Part shown: piece by piece, positions 7,166-17,088 of the stretch
How the letters are laid out: every line of letters begins with the position of its first letter
Position numbering within the stretch: the stretch's first letter is position 1
Program-made: the position numbers and the translations under genes
Assembly: GCA_030603445.1 (NCBI GenBank)
Contig: JAUVXU010000004.1
Coordinates: 1 to 64,000 of the forward strand
Direction: 5' to 3'
Length of the DNA stretch: 64,000 nucleotides
Origin: Methanomicrobia archaeon
GTDB lineage: Archaea > Methanobacteriota_B > Thermococci > Methanofastidiosales > NM3
Notes under the pieces: model-generated
Databases searched by the model: none
Told to the model about the DNA's origin: nothing
Seen by the model: only the letters and a program-made list of their open reading frames with translations

Positions 7166-8562
7166 GCACATCTTCTCTTGGGGATGTTCTTTCGGATCCT
7201 ATTGACAACAAGACCAAAGGCGTAAAAACGCTTCTTGGCGACCCGAAAAAAGCCATTATAAAGCTTTCGATACCCATGGTAATTGCAATGTCTGTTCATA
7301 CCATCTACAACTTCGTGGATGCAGTATGGGTATCTGGACTGGGGACCGATGCGCTTAGTGCAGTTGGTTTCTTCTTCCCTTTCATGTTCTTTTTGATGGC
7401 CATATCAAATGGCATTGGTATAGGGGGAAGTTCTGCAGTATCTAGGATGATAGGGGCAAACGACAAAAAAGGCGCAGATAATGTTGCAGAGCACTCCATG
7501 ATATTTTCTTTAGTAATAGCAATTGTAATCACAATCCCTGCCGTGATATTTGCTGAGCCTATTTTCAGTGCACTTGGGGCAGGAGAGATAGCCCCTCTTT
7601 CTGCAAGCTATGCCCGAATAATGTTTGGGGGAAGCACCATACTCTTTTTCACAAATGTTTCCAACGCCCTTTTGCGCGGTGAGGGCGATACAAAAAGGGC
7701 CATGTATGCCCTGATACTTGGATCAGTGTTAAACATTATCTTAGACCCTATTTTCATCTACACCTTCGGCCTTGGTGTCGCTGGTGCTGCCTGGGCCACC
7801 CTTATCTCCATGGCCACGTCCTCAATTTTACTCTTTTATTGGCTCTTTGTCAAAAATGATGCGTATGTTACGATAGATATACACAATTTTAAGTACGATA
7901 AGGCAATTACAAAAAATATTTTAAGGGTGGGATTGCCTGCGACAGTTCAGCATATGTCAATGTCCTTGATGATGCTTCTGATAAACGGGATTGTTGTTAC
8001 AGTTGGAGGAACTGACGGAATTGCTATATTTTCCACAGGATGGAGGGTAGTGACTCTTGCGGTCCTGCCTCTTGTTGGAATAGCCACGGCCCTTACAGCT
8101 GTTGCAGGGGCCGCGTATGGACAAAAGGCATACGACAAGCTAAACGTGTCCCATATGTATTCTGTGACAACAGGTATCAAAGTGGAGCTTATACTAGCCG
8201 CCCTGACATTCATTTTAGCCCCTCAAATAACATCTATCTTTACCTATACAGGAGACACCATAAGAATAGCTAGCCAATTGACATCATTCTTAAGGATCAT
8301 ATGTGTATTTTATCCTTTTGTTGCATTTGGTATGCTCTCCTCATCGGTTTTTCAGGGAACCGGACACGGGGAAAAGGCGCTTGTCGTGACAATTTTTCGC
8401 TCCATTTTAATGGTCGTGCCGCTGGCTTATCTTTTTAGCATACCATTAGGCATGGGTTTAACAGGGGTGTGGACAGGTATATTAGTGGGCAACATAATAG
8501 GTTCGCTTGCAACTTTCGTTTGGGTTAGGATATTTATCAAGAAACTAGAAACCAGACTTTGA
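7162..8562 (+). CDS. MATE-family multidrug/cation antiporter
   Basis: 466-aa polytopic membrane protein with about twelve hydrophobic segments in two similar halves; length and layout match MATE efflux pumps. Segments such as SIPMVIAMSVHTIYNFVDAV and GIGIGGSSAVSRMIGA fit the family, as does the internal repeat SNALLRGEGDTKRAM. It probably exports organic cations or drugs in exchange for Na+ or H+. It overlaps the marR gene by 4 nt (ATGA), so the two are cotranscribed. Substrate not determinable. Confidence 0.9.
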   Translation: MSTSSLGDVLSDPIDNKTKGVKTLLGDPKKAIIKLSIPMVIAMSVHTIYNFVDAVWVSGLGTDALSAVGFFFPFMFFLMAISNGIGIGGSSAVSRMIGANDKKGADNVAEHSMIFSLVIAIVITIPAVIFAEPIFSALGAGEIAPLSASYARIMFGGSTILFFTNVSNALLRGEGDTKRAMYALILGSVLNIILDPIFIYTFGLGVAGAAWATLISMATSSILLFYWLFVKNDAYVTIDIHNFKYDKAITKNILRVGLPATVQHMSMSLMMLLINGIVVTVGGTDGIAIFSTGWRVVTLAVLPLVGIATALTAVAGAAYGQKAYDKLNVSHMYSVTTGIKVELILAALTFILAPQITSIFTYTGDTIRIASQLTSFLRIICVFYPFVAFGMLSSSVFQGTGHGEKALVVTIFRSILMVVPLAYLFSIPLGMGLTGVWTGILVGNIIGSLATFVWVRIFIKKLETRL

Positions 8563-8661
8563 GATTTTAATATTGAAATGATGGTCTTTGATTGTTGATG
8601 TGTTTAAATGTGAGAAGAAAAGAGAAAATGTAAAAGTTAGATCATTAAAAATAAATATTCT

Positions 8662-10971
8662 CTAACTTTGTAATATTTGTAACAATAACTTCATTGCTAT
8701 GTTAAGTTCATTCGCTTTGTATATCCAATTTACACCTTTAGAAGAATTTGCTATATGCAAATTTACTTCGCCCATTATTGAATCATAATGATCCATATTT
8801 TTTCCTTCATTTTCAGCTTCTAACATTTTTTCTAAAGTTAATTTTTGAGTAGTATTAATAGACTTTAACACATTTATATATAATGGAAATGTAGATGTTG
8901 CAGCACCAGAACTTTGTCTAATTATGTAATTTACATCATAATCAACTTTAGTTTGTTGGTTGTGAGATGGAATATAATTAATTATTAATACTCCTCCATT
9001 TTCCCCAAGATTTCCTGATAAGTTGCCTAATTCATTTTTATCGTTAACATATAGTGGAACTATGGTTCCATATGAATTAGAAATATATGTTATGTCGAAG
9101 TCTACATCATGCCCAAAAATTATATCAGAACCTATCCAATTAGATAAATCATCACAACTATCAAAGAATATATTTTTGCTTCCATCATCAACAGAGATAT
9201 CATCTATAAACCATCCATCATACGTTGTGTACCAGTCTGTCATATATCTAAATGATAATAAGATTATTTCACCATTATACTCAGATAAGTCGAATGTTTC
9301 TTCCGTCCACATAATATTACTGCCTGTGAATCCAGGAAGGTTGCTAAATATATCTGGATGCAAATTAGGATTTGGTATTATTTGAGTGTGTTCATTTGAT
9401 AGAGATTGCCATGTAACCCCATTGTCTAATGAAACTTGTACAAAACCATAATCCCAACCTTCTTCTATGTTATAATATGATCCAAATGTTAGTTCTGGGG
9501 AAATTGTATCTACTAAATTTAACTCCATAGCTATAACATTGTCTGTTAAATTCAGTGTGCCTGACCAAAAGGTAGATGAATGTCCTGTAGCAGTACCATA
9601 CATCGTATCATAGTTTGCCAGTTGCCATAAATGTCCGGGCATATCCTGGCCATCAAACCATAATTGAAGTAAATCTGCTGGAAATGTTGAATCTATTTTT
9701 ATATAGTCTGTTCCCCATGGACATAATTCAAAAATTCCGGTTTGGTATCCCTCTAAAGTAATAGTTTCCCCCAATTCTATGCCCCTAAATTTTTCATTTG
9801 GGGCATTGTGTATATTTACTTGGTCTAGGAGAGACATATCAAATGAATTATAATTATATGCTCCATCCCCATTTCGAAGTAGATTTGCTATTGTCCAATT
9901 ATGAAAAAGTTCTCTAAATGATATATTATAGCCTCTATTATATAATGTATCCTGTATTCCTTCAATTCCATTTAATAGATTATTTGCTAATTCTGAAATA
10001 AAAAATGCCCCACCATAATGGTCGTTCAAATACATCATGAATAAATATGCTTGACCGTAATCTGCAAGAATATTAATATCTCCTTGATCGCCCCATATTG
10101 TCAAGGAATTGTCTGGAGTAAAAAAGAAGTGATTGGATACGCTTTCTTGAAATCCATAACCACAAAGTGTTTCTGCATACATAGAACATCCTTCATTTAT
10201 CCACGTATCCTCATCAGGATCTATATCGTTATGTATTAAATGTTGGAATTCGTGAGCGACTACTCCTTCATATACATAATTGGGGTCCCCTAATCTTTGG
10301 TCCCATTCATAACAATCAATACTAATTATATTTCTGTCGAAATAATATACAAAATCAGGAGAAAAAAATCCAGCAATATAATACGGATAACTAGAATCAT
10401 AATAATTTTCATCACGAATATTTGATACTAGAATTATATATCTCCCTGTTGAATCTACATAATAACTAGGAGGGACATCCCCCCATACTACATCAAGCCA
10501 TGAATAACTCCCGTCCCTGTAGTAGGGAGTTCCAAAATATTGTATTTCAGTAGGCAGAATGTTATTAGTAAATTCATTCAAAATATAATTGGATTGAACA
10601 TCAGTTATTATTGGTAAATTACGTGGATCTCCCGGCACCCAACTTAAATCATTTTGTACCCACACTTGTGCAACTGAATTTTCAGCTCTACATGTAAATT
10701 CATCAAAAAAATAAGATCCATAATACTCATCTAATGCGAACCAATTTGCTGTATCACCTACCGTCCAATCCACACCGATACTTGGACCCATATCTAATAA
10801 ATCTATAGGGTCCCCAACTATCGGAAAATGATTGCTCCTTATTTTAAGACCTTTATCGATGGGTATAGCATCTGCTATATTTTCATTTTGTGAATTATTG
10901 GCACTAACAATACTAGCAAATAATGATACAAATAAAATGTATAATACAATGGTCGCATATATTTTTTTCAT
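8662..10971 (-). CDS. secreted M6-like zinc metallopeptidase
   Basis: About 769 aa from the ATG at 10971, with an N-terminal signal peptide (KKIYATIVLYILFVSLFASIVSA). The zinc motif HEFQH is at residues 245-249 (numbered from a TTG five codons upstream), with a downstream Glu in TWINEG, as in immune-inhibitor-A/M6-type peptidases. The middle region (WTEETFDLSEYNGEIILLSF, YDGWFIDDISV) resembles the MAM/lectin-like beta-sandwich following such catalytic domains. Substrate unknown; likely an extracellular or surface protease. A TATA-like run TTTAAATAAC precedes it near 11001-11010. The gene is AT-rich and stands alone. Confidence 0.75.
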   Translation of the reverse strand: MKKIYATIVLYILFVSLFASIVSANNSQNENIADAIPIDKGLKIRSNHFPIVGDPIDLLDMGPSIGVDWTVGDTANWFALDEYYGSYFFDEFTCRAENSVAQVWVQNDLSWVPGDPRNLPIITDVQSNYILNEFTNNILPTEIQYFGTPYYRDGSYSWLDVVWGDVPPSYYVDSTGRYIILVSNIRDENYYDSSYPYYIAGFFSPDFVYYFDRNIISIDCYEWDQRLGDPNYVYEGVVAHEFQHLIHNDIDPDEDTWINEGCSMYAETLCGYGFQESVSNHFFFTPDNSLTIWGDQGDINILADYGQAYLFMMYLNDHYGGAFFISELANNLLNGIEGIQDTLYNRGYNISFRELFHNWTIANLLRNGDGAYNYNSFDMSLLDQVNIHNAPNEKFRGIELGETITLEGYQTGIFELCPWGTDYIKIDSTFPADLLQLWFDGQDMPGHLWQLANYDTMYGTATGHSSTFWSGTLNLTDNVIAMELNLVDTISPELTFGSYYNIEEGWDYGFVQVSLDNGVTWQSLSNEHTQIIPNPNLHPDIFSNLPGFTGSNIMWTEETFDLSEYNGEIILLSFRYMTDWYTTYDGWFIDDISVDDGSKNIFFDSCDDLSNWIGSDIIFGHDVDFDITYISNSYGTIVPLYVNDKNELGNLSGNLGENGGVLIINYIPSHNQQTKVDYDVNYIIRQSSGAATSTFPLYINVLKSINTTQKLTLEKMLEAENEGKNMDHYDSIMGEVNLHIANSSKGVNWIYKANELNIAMKLLLQILQS

Positions 10972-11071
10972 AAGCCTCTCTTCCAACTAATTCTTTATGT
11001 TATTTAAAGTTTTTTTATTAATTCAACCAATGAGATTAAGTAGATTAACAAAAAAAGAAATAAAAATAAAT

Positions 11072-11389
11072 TTATTCTACCTTTTCCACTTCTATTGTGC
11101 ACTCTGTAAGCAGTGCTGCTAAAGCGCCAAGGGCAGCAAGTGTCGGAGCAAGCAACATGCCAACAACACCGACAGAAAGAGGAATCTCAAGAAGGACCTT
11201 GTCCTTTTGTTTCACTTTGATGCTGCGTATATTTCCTTCATTCACAAGTTGTTTTACCTTGCTTACAAGCTCTTCACCATTTACCTTAAACTCTTCTTTT
11301 ATTGTCCTTTTTGTTCCTACTCCCTTCCCACAGTATGGACAATAATTAGCAGAGTCTGGCACTTCCTTACTACAATGTTGGCATTCCAT
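11072..11389 (-). CDS. zinc-ribbon DUF4342 protein
   Basis: 105 aa. The N-terminal zinc ribbon (CQHC ... CPYCG, residues 3-20) is followed by NGEELVSKVKQLVNEGNIRSIKVKQKD, LLEIPLSVGVVGMLLAPTLAALGALAAL and the ending TECTIEVEKVE, which match my memory of DUF4342. The hydrophobic stretch is probably a buried or membrane helix. A GGTGAT Shine-Dalgarno lies just before the ATG. Function unknown. Confidence 0.7.
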   Translation of the reverse strand: MECQHCSKEVPDSANYCPYCGKGVGTKRTIKEEFKVNGEELVSKVKQLVNEGNIRSIKVKQKDKVLLEIPLSVGVVGMLLAPTLAALGALAALLTECTIEVEKVE

Positions 11390-11644
11390 ATCATCACCGT
11401 AATTATACCTATATTGTATAAGTAATAAATATAAGCTTATCGTTTCTACATGTTCTAAAACTGCGATCTTAATGAATTAATGACTTGCTTGAAATCATTT
11501 TGAAAAACAAAACAACACACTATAAGTAATATACTTACCAAAAAATCTTTGTGTTTGATATATTTTAACTTCATCTATTGTTATTTTGGGGTAAATCTTT
11601 TATTCTAATACATATATTTGTTGGTACTGACGGACTGGTGTTTT

Positions 11645-12166
11645 ATGAAATCATACAATAACATCATTGAGTTGAAAAATGACCTTAACAATAAAACACA
11701 ATTTTTGATATTGATTTACATAATGCTATTTACCCCTGTGCGCCTAAAAGACCTTGCTGATTTCCTAAAATCGAACTTTGGTCTTACCAAAGGTGCAATT
11801 TATCAAAACCTAAACTTCCTCATGGAGAATAAATTCATTATGCGTATGTCTGACATAGAGGCACTTAAGTTCAGATCAGAAAACAGAAGGATAATCCCAT
11901 CCATCTTCGAGAACAGAACAGAGATAAAGGACATGGGGCCTTTTGACGATGCGCTTATGAAAAATGAGGAAAACGTAAAACTCTTAATGGAGCTTGCGTT
12001 AATCTCCCTTAACAAAGAAGAGGCACTAACGATGTGCTGGAACACATTGTGGTTCCTATCCGCCATAAAGGGAAAAATATATGATAAGGATAAGGTCGAA
12101 GATATATCACAGTACTTCAGAGACCTAAGAAGAAGCATTATAGATGAAAAAATGGTATTTGATTAA
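11645..12166 (+). CDS. winged-helix DNA-binding protein
   Basis: 173 aa from the ATG at 11645. The segment LFTPVRLKDLADFLKSNFGLTKGAIYQNLNFLMENKFI reads as a winged helix-turn-helix with recognition around TKGAIYQNLNFL. The C-terminal half is helical with no known motif. An upstream in-frame TTG at 11618 lies in the AT-rich promoter, so the ATG is preferred. It is 26 bp upstream of the V4R gene on the same strand and may regulate it or be cotranscribed. Confidence 0.65.
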   Translation: MKSYNNIIELKNDLNNKTQFLILIYIMLFTPVRLKDLADFLKSNFGLTKGAIYQNLNFLMENKFIMRMSDIEALKFRSENRRIIPSIFENRTEIKDMGPFDDALMKNEENVKLLMELALISLNKEEALTMCWNTLWFLSAIKGKIYDKDKVEDISQYFRDLRRSIIDEKMVFD

Positions 12167-12192
12167 CAAAAAATATAAAAGTTCATAAGCAT

Positions 12193-13107
12193 ATGGTGAA
12201 GCTAATGACAGATAAGAACACTAGAGAACTGCATAAGTATATTGATGATTTTTTCAAAGGCAAGGCACCTTATGTTCCACATATTAGTTTTCTTGATATT
12301 AACAAAAGTGCGGACAACAACAACAGGTACTTTGTTGTTGCGTTGCTAAAAGATAACAATAACTCACTTTTACCGCTTATTAAGGCATTTCAAGACACGA
12401 ACTTGTCCATCCTGTCGTTCCATATAGAGCAGTATACCGATAATACTATAGCGTACGTAATAGCGGAAAAATCATCGGATGATAAGAATTCACCCTACAG
12501 TTTGGATAAAGCGCTAAAGGGTGTTGATGAAATAATTGATTACCGCTACAAGAATCTCTCTTCTTTTGAGCAGAACCCATTTACTTACCCTATAACTACT
12601 AAAAAAGGCGAACAGATAAACACCGTAGATCTTGTCTACGGCCTCTACCATGCGATGACAAGGATAATTCCCAACACGCTGGGAAGTGGCGGTGATTACA
12701 TCCTGCATATGGTTGGGATAAATGCCGCACAGTTCATCTGGGACTATTATGAAGTTGCCAAAATAGACGATTCTGACGAACAGTTCGCACTTATGGAAGA
12801 CATTTTGCGCACAATAGGATTTGGGATAGTAACATTTGAAGATCTCGATCCATTGAGAAGCAAAGGGCGCGTAATAGTTGAGAACTCGCTGGAATCATGC
12901 AAAGTTGAAGGATGCCCCCATTGGAACATATGCGAAACGGGCAAGATCTATGAAGCTCGCGGCACGGCCTGCACCTTCACGAAAGGACTGCTTATTGGAA
13001 TACTTCACCGCATCTTTGAGGACAATCTCATAGGGCTTGTGGAAACGTCATGCATAACTAAAGGGGACAGATACTGCATATTCGAACTCACAAGCGCTCG
13101 CGGATGA
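12193..13107 (+). CDS. V4R-domain (4-vinyl reductase-like) protein
   Basis: 304 aa. The C-terminal half has the V4R pattern: GIVTFEDLDPLRSKGRVIVENSLES, a Cys-rich part (CKVEGCPHWNICETG, GTACTFTKGLLIGIL) and CITKGDRYCIFEL. V4R domains bind small ligands and are found in hydrocarbon sensors and chlorophyll-type reductases. The N-terminal ~110 residues are unassigned. A TATA-like AATATAAAAG at 12172-12181 predicts a start near 12205, so translation may begin at the second Met (12205) without a leader. A sensory role with the upstream winged-helix protein is plausible but inferred. Confidence 0.65.
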   Translation: MVKLMTDKNTRELHKYIDDFFKGKAPYVPHISFLDINKSADNNNRYFVVALLKDNNNSLLPLIKAFQDTNLSILSFHIEQYTDNTIAYVIAEKSSDDKNSPYSLDKALKGVDEIIDYRYKNLSSFEQNPFTYPITTKKGEQINTVDLVYGLYHAMTRIIPNTLGSGGDYILHMVGINAAQFIWDYYEVAKIDDSDEQFALMEDILRTIGFGIVTFEDLDPLRSKGRVIVENSLESCKVEGCPHWNICETGKIYEARGTACTFTKGLLIGILHRIFEDNLIGLVETSCITKGDRYCIFELTSARG

Positions 13108-13166
13108 TTTGGCCTAATTCTGTATTCATCCGCATGCTATGTTAACTCCTTTGTATTAAAGGGAAA

Positions 13167-13177
13167 AGTATAAATAG
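13167..13177 (+). promoter_or_regulatory. TATA box of the GGPP synthase gene
   Basis: AGTATAAATAG lies 25-30 bp before the ATG at 13198, so the transcript should be leaderless. Confidence 0.65.
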
Positions 13178-13197
13178 AGTTAATCTATGCTACAAAT

Positions 13198-14310
13198 ATG
13201 GCTTTTTTAGATAGTTATTTGCCTGTTATCAACCAAGTGGAAGAGGAAATAAATAGTTATCTGAATGAAAATATAGCTAAAAATAAAAATCCCATACTTG
13301 ATGAATTTTACAGATTAGTGAAAAAGAATATCCTATCCGGCGGGAAACGGTTGCGCCCACTAAGCATGATAATGGCGTACCGGTGCTTCAAGAACGATGA
13401 TAAGATAATCAAATCCTCCATATCCCCCGAACTTGTCCATGCCTCCTCCTTAATCCTTGACGACGCTATGGATGAGGACGTATTACGGCACGGAGAACCC
13501 ACATTTAATGCAGTGTATGCTGACAAGTTCCTCGATGTAGTTGGTTTTGACCTGTCAAAATATTCAAAAGGAAGATACTGGGTACAGCGCGACACCCTAA
13601 AGAGCCTCTTTTTTGCCCAAAGGGCAGTGTCTCGCTACAGCTATGCCCTTTCAGTACTTGGGTCTAATATCATATATTCAATGTCATTAGAAGCTCTGCT
13701 TAGAAGCCCCTTTGGCCCTAAGGAAAAAGCGGCTGCAATAGAGCTTCACAGCAGGATGTATCAAAAACTAAATGAAGGCCAGCTAATGGACATACTCTAC
13801 GAGTCCCATCACGCAAACGAGGAAGAGTATCTTGAGATGATACAGAAAAAAACAGGCATTCTCTTCATTTACCCCCTAAGGATAGGCCTGACGTTTTGTG
13901 GTGCTGAAGATATCCATATTCTTGACGATTATGCAAAGGCCATGGCAAAGGCATTCCAGATACATGACGATATACTCGGAACGTTCGGGTCAGAGCAGGT
14001 GACAGGCAAGCCGTCCTATTCTGACATCACGGAAGGAAAACGGACCCTCATGGTGATAAAAGCCTTTGAAAATGCGGATGCCCGGCAAAAAAAGCGCCTC
14101 GAAAGCGTGCTTGGATACGAACACGCGTCAAAGGAGGATGTCATTGAAGTACGCGATATTTTCAAAGACACCGGCGCATACGAATATTGCAACGATCTTG
14201 CCCGCTCTTTTGTTGAAAAAAGCAAGGCCTTCGTCCCAGAGGACATTCCAAAAGAACCACGGGAATTCTTTATGGGCCTATCTGATTTTGTAATATCCCG
14301 GGATTATTGA
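13198..14310 (+). CDS. geranylgeranyl diphosphate synthase (polyprenyl synthetase)
   Basis: 370-aa trans-isoprenyl diphosphate synthase making the C20 chain for archaeal ether lipids. GGKRLRP is at 48-54, the first Asp-rich motif DDAMDED at 88-94 and the second HDDILGTFG at about 256-264. The RxG-PT box appears as RHGEPT. About 30 extra residues follow it (DKFLDVVGFDLSKYSKGRYW), making the protein longer than most (~320-350). Product chain length cannot be fixed from sequence; GGPP is assumed from archaeal biology. Confidence 0.85.
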   Translation: MAFLDSYLPVINQVEEEINSYLNENIAKNKNPILDEFYRLVKKNILSGGKRLRPLSMIMAYRCFKNDDKIIKSSISPELVHASSLILDDAMDEDVLRHGEPTFNAVYADKFLDVVGFDLSKYSKGRYWVQRDTLKSLFFAQRAVSRYSYALSVLGSNIIYSMSLEALLRSPFGPKEKAAAIELHSRMYQKLNEGQLMDILYESHHANEEEYLEMIQKKTGILFIYPLRIGLTFCGAEDIHILDDYAKAMAKAFQIHDDILGTFGSEQVTGKPSYSDITEGKRTLMVIKAFENADARQKKRLESVLGYEHASKEDVIEVRDIFKDTGAYEYCNDLARSFVEKSKAFVPEDIPKEPREFFMGLSDFVISRDY

Positions 14311-14359
14311 AAGTCCTGCTAATGGCGCGATATGGTATTCCTGTGATAATCTTTATGCA

Positions 14360-17083
14360 TTAACACGTTCTAGCTTCCCTTCTCCTTAAGATATACTTTC
14401 TTCCTTCCTCCGCAACAAAGAGCAGCACGGCAAAGGGTATCAAAAAGGCCCATTCCTTTAAGCCAAGCGCCTGGGTTCCAAGTATGGACTGAACAGATGG
14501 AACATAGACCATCATTAAGATAAGCACCACTTCTATTGCTATTCCAACTAGGATCTTCTTATTTGAAAAAAATCCCTGTTCAAATATGGAGAGCCTTGGG
14601 CTCCTTACAACAAAGACATTGGCTATCTGGCATATGATAATTGAAGTAAGGCATATCGTAGTTGCCTTCTGGTAAAGCGGATCTGTAAATGGGAGATCGC
14701 CTCCCAGCCATCCGCCCTGGGTAAGGACCCAAAAGAACGCCAGTATCCCTGCCGCAGCCTCTATGGGGCCAACAAAGCCATAAGAGCGAAGAAGCGTGCT
14801 TTTCTTTAGCAGGCGTTCTGTTCGGGGGCGGGGCTTTCTCTTCATTACACCTGGTTCAGGCGGCTCGGCCCCGATGGCTATTGCGGGGGCCAGGTCCGTT
14901 CCCAGATCAACAGCCAGTATCTGTATCACCGTTAAAGGGAGGGGCACTCCTGCAAGAACGTAGATGATAAAAGGCACTATCTCGGGTATGTTCGAGGTCA
15001 GTATGTATGATATGAACTTGCGTATGTTATCAAACACCGCCCTGCCCTCCTCAATAGCGCTTACGATGGAATCGAAGTTGTCATCCACAAGTATCATGTC
15101 AGCGGCCTCTTTTGCCACATCTGTTCCTGATATCCCCATAGCAACGCCGATGTCAGCGGCCTTTAGTGCAGGGGCATCGTTGACGCCATCGCCGGTTACC
15201 GCAACGACCTCTCCTAGCTCTTTTAGCGCAAGAACAATTCGCATCTTGTGCTCAGGCGTTGCGCGCGCAAATATTATCTCTTTGTTTTGAAATACCTCTA
15301 GAAGTTCTGCCTCGCTCATCTTGTTTATCTCTTGGCCCGTAACTATCCTCACATCGTCCGTTTCCACGACCCCTGTGTCCCTTGCTATGGCAGATGCGGT
15401 CTGCGGATTGTCCCCTGTGATGATAATTACCCTTATGCCGGCCGTTTTGCACTTTTCAATAGCTCCCCTCACTTCCATGCGGGGCGGGTCCATCATGCCG
15501 ACCAGGCCGATAAACACCAGCTCAGACTCGACTTCGCTTTGGGCGTATGATCCCTCAAGTTCCCTGTAGGAGAGGGCAATTACCCTTAACGCCCTGTCTG
15601 CGAGGGATTTTATGGCACGCTCTATCTCCTCGCGGACCGTATCGGTCAGCGGCTCGGCCTTGCCATTTACCAAAATGGAGGAAGAATAAGGGAGAATCGC
15701 TTCTGGTGCGCCCTTTGTATATAGCATGCGCCCGCATGAGGATTCTACAACAACGCTCATGCGCTTTCTTTCAGAATCAAAGGGTATCTGATCTATGCGC
15801 TTCCCATCAGGGCGTATGACATCTTTCAGTTTTGCAGAAAGCACTTTTAGCGCCCCTTCTGTCGGGTCGCCTATGATTCCGGGGATTCCGTCAATATCAG
15901 ACAAGGACGAATCATTGCACATATCCGCACAGGCGATAAGATGGCTCAATTGCCCGATTCCCTGTTTGTCAAGGGGAGTTTCGTCAAACAGTATGCCGCC
16001 ATGCGGGTCGTATCCCTTGCCGCTTACGCTGTAGTTCTTGTTATTTGCATAGACTGCCTTTACGGTCATCTGATTCTGGGTAAGCGTTCCTGTCTTGTCC
16101 GTGCAGATGACTGTTGTTGAACCAAGGGTCTCAACGGAATTGAGTGATTTTATTAGGGCGTTTCGCTTTGCCATGCGCTGGCTTCCAAGGGATAGCGTGA
16201 GCGTGACTGTCGGAAGCAGGCCTTCGGGAACGTTTGCAACTATTATTCCTATAGCAAAAATAAATGAAGACCAAAACGTGTTTCCTATCACAAGGCCTGT
16301 TGTAAAGAACACTGCCCCAAGAACTATGGCAATAGCAGAGATTATCTTGATGAACTTGGAAATTTCCTTTTGCAGCGGCGTGATGGTCTCCTCTATGTCT
16401 GATGTAAGGTCGGCGATGCGGCCAAATTCCGTGGCCAACCCTGTGGCGTAGACAAATGCAGTTCCTGTCCCGGAAACGATAGTTGTCCCTGAAAAGATTA
16501 TGTTGTTAGATTCGGAAAGGTCTCCCTCGGTCGGTTGGGCCGCGCGCAGCTGTGGTTCTGATTCTCCGGTAAGGATGGAATTGTTCACTTTTAGATTATA
16601 AGCTTCTATAAGGCGGGCGTCTGCAGGCACGCGATTTCCCTCTGCAAGCTTTATGCAGTCGCCTGGAACGATGTTATCCCCGGTAACTTCCAGTTCCTTC
16701 CCGGAACGTATCACAACAGCGCTAAAGGCAAGCAGCTTTTGCAATGCCTCAACAGCTTTTTCTGCCTTGTACTCCTGATAGAATGTGAACATCCCGTTGA
16801 TGAGGATTACGGCAATTAGTGCCAGGGCCAAATTAAGCATTCCTTCTCCAGGCGACAATATGTCCCCAAGAATTGCCATAAAGGAGGCCGCCCATAGGAG
16901 AAGCGCAAAAAAATTGGTAAGCTGTTTTAGGAACTTCCTCCAAAGCGGTGTGCCTTTCTTTTTCTTGATCTCGTTCTTCCCAAACTTCTCAAGCCTTAGT
17001 GCTGCTTCACTCTCGCTTAATCCCTGTTTTGATGTTCCGAGCTCATCGCACAACTCCTTGATATCTAATCTATGAACTTCCAT
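14360..17083 (-). CDS. P-type cation ATPase, type II (Na+/K+-ATPase-like)
   Basis: 907 aa from the ATG at 17083 (GTGAAG upstream, 5 nt after the USP stop). The actuator TGES is at 172-175, the phosphorylated Asp329 sits in CTDKTGTLT, and TGDGVNDAP marks the P-domain. Ion-site helices VANVPEGLLP (282-291) and DLGTDLAPAIAIG resemble type IIC Na+/K+ pumps more than Ca2+ pumps. Ten hydrophobic helices fit. It probably exports a monovalent cation using ATP; the ion is inferred. Operon with the tandem USP gene. Confidence 0.85.
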   Translation of the reverse strand: MEVHRLDIKELCDELGTSKQGLSESEAALRLEKFGKNEIKKKKGTPLWRKFLKQLTNFFALLLWAASFMAILGDILSPGEGMLNLALALIAVILINGMFTFYQEYKAEKAVEALQKLLAFSAVVIRSGKELEVTGDNIVPGDCIKLAEGNRVPADARLIEAYNLKVNNSILTGESEPQLRAAQPTEGDLSESNNIIFSGTTIVSGTGTAFVYATGLATEFGRIADLTSDIEETITPLQKEISKFIKIISAIAIVLGAVFFTTGLVIGNTFWSSFIFAIGIIVANVPEGLLPTVTLTLSLGSQRMAKRNALIKSLNSVETLGSTTVICTDKTGTLTQNQMTVKAVYANNKNYSVSGKGYDPHGGILFDETPLDKQGIGQLSHLIACADMCNDSSLSDIDGIPGIIGDPTEGALKVLSAKLKDVIRPDGKRIDQIPFDSERKRMSVVVESSCGRMLYTKGAPEAILPYSSSILVNGKAEPLTDTVREEIERAIKSLADRALRVIALSYRELEGSYAQSEVESELVFIGLVGMMDPPRMEVRGAIEKCKTAGIRVIIITGDNPQTASAIARDTGVVETDDVRIVTGQEINKMSEAELLEVFQNKEIIFARATPEHKMRIVLALKELGEVVAVTGDGVNDAPALKAADIGVAMGISGTDVAKEAADMILVDDNFDSIVSAIEEGRAVFDNIRKFISYILTSNIPEIVPFIIYVLAGVPLPLTVIQILAVDLGTDLAPAIAIGAEPPEPGVMKRKPRPRTERLLKKSTLLRSYGFVGPIEAAAGILAFFWVLTQGGWLGGDLPFTDPLYQKATTICLTSIIICQIANVFVVRSPRLSIFEQGFFSNKKILVGIAIEVVLILMMVYVPSVQSILGTQALGLKEWAFLIPFAVLLFVAEEGRKYILRRREARTC

Positions 17084-17088
17084 ATGCT

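Noticed and set aside
14964-17075. Several open frames of 60-120 codons on the plus strand
   Set aside because: They lie wholly opposite the P-type ATPase coding region, have low-complexity Ser/Pro products and no promoter; they are shadows of its codon pattern.
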